Source of the DNA: Berberis thunbergii
Lineage: Eukaryota; Streptophyta; Magnoliopsida; Ranunculales; Berberidaceae
Assembly: GCA_003290165.1 (NCBI GenBank)
Contig: QNQO01000646.1
Coordinates: 496,001 to 560,000, forward strand
Direction: 5' to 3'
Length of the DNA: 64,000 nucleotides
Made by a program: the position numbers and the translations under genes. The notes under the pieces were generated by a model. It was not told where the DNA came from. It did not search any database and saw nothing but the letters and a program-made list of their open reading frames with translations. Below are positions 34,482 to 46,400 of this stretch, piece after piece (position 1 is the stretch's first letter; the number at the start of each line of letters is the position of its first letter).

Positions 34482-37400
34482 CCTTAATTCTTTGGTGCAA
34501 GGAGCACCTACATGGCCACTTCAAGAACCGAATTTGTCTCCTTGAATGTACCAAGGCGCAAACCACCCACATTTCTCAAAGAACACACATTGTAGTTAAG
34601 GCGTTGAGGCGGAGGTGAAGCCGACAGGCCTGAAAACACCTCAGGCGTGAGGTGAGGCGAGGCGGACGCCTCATTTCACTGAGGCGGTCTTAACTTTTTA
34701 AAGATTTTTTATAATATATTGAAACATATTAGCATAGTATATACATCATCATTTTGATAAGTATCATAAGCATATATGTACAAAAAGTGACACTACCTAA
34801 AACAAATATTTTTTAAAGATTTTTTTATAATAAATTGAAACATATCAGCATAGTCATCATTTTGATAAGTATCATAAGCAAATATGTACAAAAAGTGACG
34901 ACTACCTAGAATCGAAACGAAAATATAATAAAGTTGCATAGCATAGCGAAAAGATGCACTACATAAGTGTCAAGTAACTTGCAAACATCCACTAAATCAT
35001 TAAAAATCAATAATCTTGAAAGAATAGAAATTTGAGAATATTGAACATTTGTTGGAAGAAATTGTTGGTAAAAATCCATAAGTATAATCACTATTGGTAT
35101 TCCAAACGCATAAAATCATTTAACTAAGCTATGAAAAATCAAGATTGGTGTCGATCACATATTGATAAAAACATGGTATATTTTCTCCAGAAAATAATAT
35201 AAAAAGTGTGACAAATTTATCAAAACTTAAAAACGTTTTATCTTGATTTTATCAAATTGATCAAATATTACACCAATAAACATAAAACCTTATTATAGAG
35301 TGGGTTGCAACCTTTTTTTTGTTATAATTAGGCTGCAAATAGGCTGAAAATGGTTTGCAATTGGGCTGGCTACAACCAGTTATTGGGCTGAGGCGGTCTG
35401 AGGCATTTCACTGCATTGTCTCACTTTGATGAGGAATTTTGTAAAAACGCCTTGAGGCGTGCCTAGGCGGTCGCCTTGACTACTCTGAGAACACACTAAC
35501 TCATGTCAACCTGCATGAAACTTTTGGGGTTATCTTATCAATTCCAAGAGGAAATCCTAACAATTTTTCCAACCTACTGGCCACCTATGACGACATTGGA
35601 AAATGAAACATGCTAGACAAAACGATAGACCAAGGCACTATTCAAAAGGTAAGGTTTTCCACTCTTTGAAAAGAGCAAACACTTCCAACAACCACATTCG
35701 AAATGTCTTCAGGAGCTAAAGAAATGTGAGGGCAGATATTCTACCGTATGCCTAACCTAAGAGACGTTTGATACACACCCCTAATCAATGCAGTCTTCGC
35801 AAGGTTCTCTGGGCTTCCCCAAATCATCTAAGAATATGTTTGAGGTTGAGAGGTTTATTATGTACTCCGCAGATTTATAAAGAACGAAGATTATGACATC
35901 CACATGGTTCAAATGGGTTGGGATGGGATTTCCCTCCACACCAAATTTATTTTGGTTCTCTGGGCTTCCCCAAATCATCTAAGAATATGCTTGAGGTTGA
36001 GAGGTTTATTATGTACTCCGCAGATTTATAAAGAACGAAGATTATGACATCCACATGGTTCAAATGGGTTGGGATGGGAGTTCCCTCCACACCAAAGAAG
36101 CTAAAAATCTCTTGATATTCAACTCTAGTTGCCTATGGTCCTTTCTTATTATTTCTTTGCTATTTTACTTCTATCCTCTGTTCTGTGGTTTCTCCCATCT
36201 ATTTCAAGCTCTCCTTTGGAAATCCCCTTCTTTAATTTTTATTTTTATTTTTATTTATTTTCTAGTAAACAAGTAATGCCCAAATGTTATTTCTATAATA
36301 AAACGATCGAGAGAAGCTTGTTTGTTGCCTGGTTAGATAAATTATCCCAAAATACAAACAAGGAAGCATTCACCTAAATAACATACGCCCAGTTGCTTCT
36401 CGTGGATTGTCACAACTCTGTTGTGCAAAAATAGGATATGCATGTGATATAGATGTCCAAGTTATTACATATCTCAACATCATTCCTTATTTCTTCAAAT
36501 TCTTTTTCAGCTAAGCATTTTTGGTAGCAATGATGTCATAAATCCAAGGGCCAATTTCAAACGTAGCCCCATATATTGAGAAGGAAAATATGATTGCAAC
36601 TCATTTTAGTAGTATAGAGAGAGATGCAAAATTTCAGATAATGCTACAAGTATCAATATTGGCATCTTTAAGATGAAGTATGAACCGAGTTAAGATCAAG
36701 GAAAACTCACATGATGAAGGCGCTGGTGATGGCAAAGTCAATGGTTCTACATGAGGAGATTCTACAGCTGGATTGTTCTTGTTTGGAGGATGAGCGTGTG
36801 CATAAACTACAGATGGCAAAGGAGATGGAGGAAGCATATTAGACGAAGGGGCTGGAGGGTCTATATGCGAATGTGGCGAAGCAGCAGAATGGCGTGGAGA
36901 AACCACTGGTGCAACAGCAGGAGCTTTGTAACGCTGTCCCTGGTTCTTCCCTATTCCACAACCAGAAGGTGGTTTTGCGAGGTTACTTTTCTCAGGTGCA
37001 GGTGCAGGTGCAGGTGAAAGAGCCTGATGTCGATGATAGTGCGGGTGGTGGATGTGGTGACGGTGATAGTGGTTACGTGGAGGAAGAGGAGCAGGACTAG
37101 GTGATGCAGATGCACCACTATTACCACCCGTGTTGAGGGAGTGTTGCAGAACAGAGGACAGTCGCACTTGCTTCACTTTACCAAATACAGTATGATTGAG
37201 ACCAAGGTTTCTAGCCGGAGAACCTGTAATTGTTTGAGCCAACTGCTTCAACCTTGGCAATGGAGGAGGAAGGTTCCCAATTGCAAGCAAAATTGATGCT
37301 TCAACAGTTGTAGGAGGTGCCACAGTTGAACCATAGGAATTCTTCAAGCTGACATACAAATTCTGCATTCAATAGATGCCAGTGATCATATATAAGTTGT

Positions 37401-40400
37401 CTTGAGATCATTAACCAATGACATATGCAGGAATACATAATAACATATATTTATGTCAAAACTGCACATTCTAAAACATAAAACTTTCTCCTGACCCAAA
37501 AAGGATAGTAACTAAAGACCTTCTACCCAAAGAAAACATTCTCTTTAAGCCACTCAGCCTTTAGGATTTCAGAGACCAGGTAACCAAAACACACAGGAAA
37601 ACCTTTTTTTAATCAATAAAACACGCTCAATTGAATAGAAGAATGCAGGGGAATAACATAATGAGCAAGAAGCTCAAAGAAGGAAAAGAAATGAAACAAC
37701 AAACAAATAGTACATGAATAAGAAAAGTAATTTTCTAATAGGGTGTTCCCCATGTGGAGAAGGAGAGGTTGATGAGAGAGGCCAAAAGAAATAAAGCACA
37801 CAAAAAAACTTAATAAGACTCGCTGTGACACTGATTCTAAATATGATTTGGTCGAGCCGTTTAAAACCAAAGTTAAGCGTGATAAATGTACTTTCAACTC
37901 GAAAGAAATTGCAAAAGTGTGAAATCCAAAGAAGATGCAAGACCCAACCTCATATAAAGTTAGATGCAACCCTGATTTCAGTTGATCCTTCAACTCTTCG
38001 AAGTTCTCTAGTATTTGATGAATAGAGAAGTTCAATGTGAAATTGAACAGGGTCTGAGTTTTCTGCAGAAGAAATGCATTCTGTCTAGGGATCACCTTAA
38101 TTCCTCCATAAAATTTTAGCACCTGAAAGGATGTTGGATCCCCAAATAAGGAACGGGTCAGGTGCAGATGTGAGTCGCTTAACAGCAAAGATTCGAAATT
38201 GGCCTTGAGCAAACTTAAGCTAGCTGAAGATATGTTTGACGATTCTAAATCATGCACAACTGCAAAAACGACACTTGTTGCATTCGATATATCCAAAGGT
38301 TCTAGCAATATAACAGCCACCTGTAATGGGTGAACTTTTAGGTCAGAGCTGGAAACTGAATAAATAAACTATTAAACAATGCAAAAAGTGCGGCAAGAGT
38401 TGCATGTACCATAGTGTCGGGAACACCTATCTCATAGAAGATATCAAGCTCGAGCTGCCGAATATTTGTACTTAGCACAGACACTGGCTTTCTAAGATTA
38501 AAACTTGCTACCACTTGATGAGCTGTTGAATTGAAAACTAATCAGTCTCTTGAAGAAAACGTATAAAAATAGATCAACTAACACAAATAAAAATATTAGT
38601 TTTCAGAAATGAAGCAGTCACCACTACAAAGCATGAATGAGAATTTAAAGCCTCACAATTTCACCAGCACATGAAAATATACCAATAACAAAATAAAAAT
38701 AGTAATAACAATAACACTATTAGGTGCAGAGCTCAAATGAATATATAGGTGCAGCCCACAACATGACGGATTACACTTTTAGCATTTAACCTTGTGATAG
38801 GGTGGCCCAATCATGCAAAAAAATAAAATAAAAAATTAGGGTAGCTTTGTATGTAACATCTACTGTTAACCAAGTATCTTGTTTAACTGCGTGAAAAAAA
38901 TGGAACAAGATTTATAGTTGCATATACAAGACTGAATTGAGTCAAAGAAGAATGCTATCAGCAAGAGCAAATGAATAAGGTTTGGTCCACAGCCCATGAA
39001 CCGACAGAGGAATAAAGTTAAAAAACAAGTGGACAAGGAATATTCTGAAAAGCTGGAGATTTAATAGTTAAAGAGAAATGTGAGACACATTAGCATAAAA
39101 TCTAAATCATAGAGAAATGTGACTGTGCAGCATTAGAAAAAACATGTTGACCCAAGGCATTGAGGCACAAATATATGCTATCTGAAGGATTTAATTCCAA
39201 AGGCCAACCCTAGTGGATATACACGACGCTTATAAACCTAACTTAAAGTCTTACCTCTTAACCGATTATAAGTATAAACATAAAAATCATAAGATTGGAT
39301 TTTGGTTTTATGTTGAAATGTCATATAACAGGCTGATTTTGATTTTGATATTTAATTTTTATTGTTGTTCTCTCTTTCCACCCAAATTCCAGTGAAAGGG
39401 ATCCATACATAGTTAATACATGATTATATGTATAAATACAAAAAATGACTGGGTTTAGTTTTATGTTGAAATGTGATATAATTGTGGCTTTTGTTTTAAT
39501 TTTATTGTTATCCTCTTTTTTCAATTATTCATCTTGTGGTGTATCAAAAGTCATGTCTCTCTTACTGTACGTCCAGTGAATTATCCGAGATCAAGAACTA
39601 AAGGATGAATTGAAAGAGCTTTTTCTAAAACATTAGGGAAACATCTTCAGGTTTAGTGTATTTTGTATATTGAAAGATTGAAGACAAAAAACTAAAAAAA
39701 AAAATGAAATGTTTTGATACTTCAATAAAAATATAGTATTTAGGAATGTAGTATTTAGGAGGTTTTCCTGAATAAAAGCAAGAGCGTAAAGAGTTTTAAG
39801 AGCTTTAAGAAGATTGAAGAGAAGGATGAAAACAAGGCGTCAATATATAAACAATACTAAAAGAGCTTGGAACTAGAATCAAGAGGCCCTAGGCACCTTG
39901 GACTAAGCAAAACTAAACGTGTACCCAGAAGTGGGTACGTGCATATCCACCTTAACCATACTGGTAACTGGTCACCCAATTCCTTAGTGCACCAACCTCA
40001 GGTACCTGAATGCACCTCAATTTGCATCTTAGGCGTGAGGTTGTGCTTTTGATAGGATACATATATTTAAGGGTTATTTAACTATTGCCCCTGAGACCCG
40101 AGTATTATGAACAGTTTAGCTTTTAGATCATAATTTGTCCAAGTTTTACTTTATACCCAAATTTTCATAAATTTTTCTGAAATGCCCATTATGCCTTTCT
40201 TATTTGTGCAAGATTTGACATTCCCTCCTCAAACCTATACAATATTGACATACCCCTCATCGCTATTTGTTTGGCTAATTTGTATACCTCAAGACTAGTG
40301 GGTATATCTAATTTGTATAGGTTTAAGAAGGGAATATCAAATTTCACAAGGGCAAAAAGGTCATTTAAAAAAAATTATGAAAATTGGGATCTAAAGTAAA

Positions 40401-43400
40401 ACTTGGACAAGTTTGGAGCCTAAAAGCTAAATAATACTTGGAGCAAAAGTTTCCTATATTTAAACGTTCAGTTTCATTGCAAAACCTACACAAAAAAACA
40501 ATGATAGACCGACTAAACAAACAAGAAATTGAAGAACAATGGGTCTCAGATATCTCAGGACTTAAGAACGCCCACCCCACCAAACCTCAAACAGGACTTG
40601 AGACGCCCACCCCACCAAACCTCAATATATGTTCAGTACATTGTCACACTCTCCCTCCTGGGGCTCACTGCCTATATCCAGTGCATGGATGCCAAACACA
40701 TCTTCCTACAGATCACACTTTCCATTGATAGCATATAATATAGTCATGGTCTTATCCCAAGATGAGAGAAAAATACCTGCTGAACGAGTCAGCCCAGTGC
40801 TCGATTTGCAAGCAGCGCCTGCAAGCCTCACAGATAATTTCATTATCTTCACAAGGATAACTTGAATAACTTGACTATCCTCACTAGCTACCTCAGTTTC
40901 AACTTCTCCCATTGCAGATAACTTGTCAGTTTCAACTTCCCGCATTACACATTGTTCATGTTATTCATATAAATCTAATATGTACTCACTGCTCATGATG
41001 GGAAGTTTTGCCCTTTCCCCAACAAACATATATGGAATAACATTAAACTTTGACAAAATCACTTTTGGCTTGATGGCAATTCCTGTCAATCAAGTCAATG
41101 TTGGTACTTTTGGGTCAGGTATGATCATGCCAGGTTCTGGTAATAAGTGTCATCGCGGTTTGGGTTGTATCACCCTACTTTAATAACAAGTCATGTTCAT
41201 TTTTCACTTTTTGGCATAATAATGAAATGGATTGTGTTCAGGTCAAGCCTACCGACCCATCAACTCACAATGATAACCCAAAACCGACCCAAACCATTGC
41301 TAGGCCTAATCATTGTAACCTAAAAGAAAATCTACACTTTTACAATTAGCCAAATTGTCCGTACAAATGTTGTTGCTAGAGTACGGGTATGGATAATACA
41401 GATATGGATACAATGCAGACAGGGTGATACGACAAACTTTTAAAAACTAGGATAAAGCATTGAATTAATAGATTCAAATCTAAAAGTAAAAAAAATAGTA
41501 ATATAATTATCAAAAACCATAAATTCATAAACTTTTGTAAATTAAACAAATAAAAACACAAACACCAAGTCATTTGATCATTCATTTGTTAAACCCAAAA
41601 GCATCATAAGACTGTGTCCAGGTAGCATCTTGTATGTTGATTGTTTGACATCTCGTTCGACACCTCCAGAACACTATCGATGCCGATCCGATACGTATCT
41701 AGTGCGGGTACAGCAGATTTTTGAAGTATCAAGCTTCATAAGTGGCCACCTATCATCTGTTCTCTAAAAGGCTATTTGATCAAGGAATTTGAACACTAAA
41801 TAATATTAGATAGAGTAAGATGAAATCAAGGAATTTGAACACTAAATAATATTTGATAGAGTATGACTTTCATCTTAGGAGGAATTGGAAAAAATTGGTG
41901 GATGTGGGCTAATGAAGTTGATGTGTCCAAAAATCATACTAAACTGATGTGTCCAAAAATCGTTCTTTTGTGAGTTTGATTGCAAAACTTCTGTTAGACT
42001 GCTAAAGACCACATTTTTTGTGGCTAAAGGCACTCCGATGCTTAAGTCAGTAACTCTGTTGGAAGAATGAATTAAATATGGACAAAACTCAGTTAAAGTT
42101 GCATACATTTGTCGAAAGTTTTCTTTACCTTTAATAATGGTCGTAGTTAACTCTCTGCGTGACTTAAGCATGTGAGGCACAACGGAAGGAGATGTTTCTG
42201 TAACAATCTCCTCTTTAATGGAGATGCGTTCATAGAGGCATAGGTCCCTCCACGGCTCTTTCTTGGTACAACGTTCTTCTTCTTAATGAGAAAACGTGTG
42301 ACGAGCTTGGATTTGGGCTTTGATTCGTCTGGGCCTGGACTCGAATCCCGCCTACGCTTCCTTAGAGTTGAGTCTATTCCGAGCCTCTATAATTGTCCTC
42401 AATTCTTTTGGGTTTTATGAGCTAACCCAATGGATCAGGCGTTGTACTCTCATGATGGGGCTTTATGCCACATGTACGATCGTGATAATCGGTCTATTTT
42501 GATGTATCATCAACTACTCCCCCCTTAGTTAGTGGGTATGTTCAAGTATCCACTAACTATGTGGCGGTTTCGCTTCTTAATCACAACATTACAGCTTGGT
42601 TAGTGCCCTCGCCATCTGTCATTGTTGCTTTCTCTCCGTTGTTCCATTCGCCTGTTTGTTTTGGCACAATTTCTGGATTTCGTGTAGTTGTCACACTCTG
42701 CGTGTTCTTCAAGAACGGTCCCTTCGTTGCCCATTCCTATAAAAGGGACGGGCTTTGTGTATGTTCTCCTTTTGCATCTTTTTTGTGGTTGCTAAACCTT
42801 TTAATTTTTTTAATCCATCTCTTAGTTATGTCTAACTCCAGAGTTTTGGGTGGTGACGCTCTTGCCATTTGCGAAGCTTTCTTTACGCCCAACCAAGCGA
42901 CACGCATGACCCTAGATAGCATCTGTCACGACTACTCGTTGCCTAATGATTTGGATATTGTTCTCCTTGAGGATGATGATAGTCATTGTCGTCCTCGGTC
43001 TGGATACATTGCTTTGTATCTAGGTATGTTTCATGTTGGTTTCAGGCTTCCGGCTCCTATCATCTGGGAGTATTTGGAATTGCTCCAACTCAACTTGTTC
43101 CCAATGGTTGGAAGGTATTGACTTCGATTTTGGTAAGGGTTGATGTTGTTCGCATCCATATGAATGTAGAGTTTTACATTCTCTGGTAGGGCTTAGTATA
43201 GATCCTAGTTACACTTGTCGCTTGCGTTCTCCCTCCTGTTTTGAGGACTTGCGAGAGGAGTATGTGGGTTGGTCGAGGTCCTGATTTTACGTCTCTCTTT
43301 CTTCTAACCATTTTAGGTTCCGCAGGACCAGATTTTGCGATCGTTCTAGGAACCTAAGAAGGTTGAGTTGTCACTGTCTTTGGAAGAGCAGGATTTTCAT

Positions 43401-46400
43401 CGACAGTTTTGTGATCTTCCCCGAGTATCGATAGAAGATTTCCTCTCTTTGGATGTCGTCGTCCATGGTGGTCTGATTTTGTTGGGTAGGGCAGGTATTG
43501 CTTATGAAGTTACCGTTGCACGCGCTAGCGATGGAGTCCCTGCTTCTGCTCGAGGTCCTAGAACGTTGTTCCTATTGTTAAGAAAAGGAAAGTTCCTAGG
43601 GCTCCTAGCCCCTCCAAGATATCGGCCATTAGTTTTGGTCGTGTCTCAAAGAAGAAAAAGCTTGTTTCTGTTGTTCTCGACTCCGCCACATCTTGCCTAT
43701 CTTCAGAAGGGGGGACGCGGTTCTGGTGATGATTCTTTTGCTTGTGAGGATAAAGAGGTAAATCGAGTCCTCGAGGTAAATAAGACACAGGTTTCCTGCC
43801 CTCTTGATGATCATGAGAAAAAGCTTGTTGCTTCCTATGGCTTGTCGAATTATATCGGCCTGTCGATTGATGATTCGCGCATCATCGAAAATAAGATGCT
43901 TCAGATGGGCGTTTGGTTGTCGACTAATCCGAAGGGTACTAAGACTTTGGATGATTTTGATTACGATCCATCAGTAGAGGATCAAGTTGCTGCTTGTTCT
44001 CGAGATCACAAGCTTGTCGCTTCTTCTGTTGTTGCTAGTATTTCGGGAGCTCGTGCTGCTTCTACTTTTCGCCCTTCTCCTTCCGGTTCTCGCCATGCTC
44101 CTTCCAATTCTCACCCTACTTTTGTTTTTGGTGAGACCTTCTGGCCCTCTGAAGCTGATGTTCAGGATAGTGCTCGCAACCTTATTGGCAGCTGTCACTA
44201 ACAGTTGGAAAAAGATATTTAACTTGGTTTGATCACGTGCGGAGGAGACCAAGCACGACGCCAATTAGAAAATGTCTAGATTGGCAAGTTAATGGAGGGT
44301 GTAGACGAAGGGGGTGACCGTTGAAAACTTGGATGAAGGCGGTGAATGAAGACATCATTGAGCTGGAATTAGGCGAAGATATGTGGGAAGACCGCATTGC
44401 TTGGAGAACCAAAATCCATGTAGCCAACCCCGAAAATATCAGGAATGGGCTTTGATGATGATGATGATAGGGTCCTTCCCAGTTTGGGTTAAGCTTGTCA
44501 TCGTCACGCTCTTTTGTGTTTAGTTGAACCTTTTGTAATACCCAGTCTCCGACGTTGAAGTTTTTGATCTGTACCTTCTTGTTATAGAACCTATCATGCG
44601 TTGTTGGTATGTAGTTGTTTTAATCGAGATTGTTTCTCGTTTTTCTTCAAGGAGATCTAGTCTGACTCTTAATGCTTCGACATTGTCCTCGGTGCGAAAT
44701 TCTTATGTTCGAAATGTTGGCATCCCGACCTCCACGAGTATCATCGCTTCTGACCCATAAGCAAGTGCGAAAAGTATTTCTATTGTTGGAGTTCGTTGTC
44801 CTGTATGCCCAAAGGACACCAGGTAACTCGGTCGTCCATAGTCCTTTCACTGCCTCAAATCTTCTTTTGATTGCCTCCATAATTGTTTTGTTAGTGACTT
44901 CGACTTTTCGCTGCCTCAAGTCTTTTTTTGATTGCCTCCATAATTGTTTTGTTAGTGACTTCGACTTGTGCAGATAAGTATTGTTAGATATTCATGCTCT
45001 TGCATAACTCCCTGACCCTTTTGCCTCAAACTGCTTCCCATTGTCTGAAACAATTACTCTTGAGATTTCAAATCTGCAAATGTCTCTGCAGAGAAATTTC
45101 TCTACTTGTATTTCCCTTATTTTTGGTTAAATCTACTGCTACGAGGAGAAATTTCTTTTTGTTAGACACTGGGAGTGGTTCTACAATGTCCATTTCTCAT
45201 TGTGCGAACGGCCATGGGCTGCTCATTGGAGTCAGATTTTGTCCCGACATGTGAGTGTATGGGCCGAATCTTTGACACTTGTCGCATCTACGAACCAGCT
45301 TCTAAGAGTATGTCTGCATCATTGGCCAGTAATACCCTAATGTTAGAGCTTTATGGATCAATGTTCTTCCTCCGGGTGATTCCCACATTTGTCGTGGTCT
45401 ATTTCTTCTAGGACATATTCAGTATCTCCCGGTGTAAGGCATCTCAACAACGGGTTCGTGGTAGACCTCCTGTACAATTTGCCATTTATCATTATATACC
45501 TGGCTGCCCGATTCCGTAATTTCCTGACTTTCATCTTATCTGTTAGGAGTTTTTCGTTTAAAATGTACGCCAGGATTGGAGTCATCCAATTAACACCTTG
45601 GTTTACGGTGCATGCTTCTTCTGGCTGATTTTCCAGTATGGAGCTACCTTGCGTCATGACAAGTGGATTGTCATTATCCTTTGTCGTTGAAGCTTCTTTA
45701 GCTAGTTCGTCTGCTCTTTCGTTTTCTGCTTGTGCACATTGTCGGAAGGTGGGGTTTCGAAAGCCTTCTATGAGTTCGGTACTTCTCTGGTGGTAGGCTT
45801 TCATTCGAGCGTCTTTTACTTGAAACTCGTCGCTTAGTTGATTGACCACCAGCGTAAAATCCGTAAAGATGTTAATGTCTCTTATTACAGGTGTTTTGCT
45901 AACTGTAGCTCTGCTATCACAGCTTCATACTCGACTTCATTATTAGAGGTTTCAAAACTAAATTTTATTACCTTTTCCAATGTGATGCCTTCCGAGTTAT
46001 ATAAGACTATTCCGGCTCCACTTCCTGACTCGTTAGATGACCTGTCACAACAGAAGATCCATCCTTCAGAAATCGGTTCAGGTTGTTCTGTTTTGCTTTC
46101 CTTGCCCTCAGGTTGGTTGTTGCTTCCTGTGATCTCGGCGATGAAATCTACTAATACTTGAGCTTTTATAGCAGTTTTTGGGACATAAGTAATGTCAAAT
46201 TGTCCGAGTTCTATTGCCCACTTTACCATTCTTACCGATAAGTCTGACTTGTATAATACTGACTGAAGCGGCTATTCGATTGATCGTGATCGGGTGTGCT
46301 TGGAAGTATGTTCGTAATTCCCATATGATCAGAGCGAGTTCCAGTTTTTCTAGGGCCGAATAGTTGATTTATGCATCTACAAGCGTCTTGTTGATGTAGT

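Noticed and set aside
36634..36710. Read-through end of exon 4 ([10 protein letters not shown]...) as the true C-terminus
   Set aside because: A donor TCAT/GTGAGTTT lies at 36711, and a phase-matched exon at 32367-32291 gives the hydrophobic tail expected for the family and makes the total a multiple of three.
36751..37100. Plus-strand frames rich in Arg/Trp or Val/Gln
   Set aside because: Antisense to exon 4 of the proline-rich protein; the repeats mirror the Pro/Ala/His codons.
43558..44264. Minus-strand frames opposite the accessory ORF
   Set aside because: No gag-pol motif; shadows of the plus-strand accessory ORF in a CT-rich stretch.
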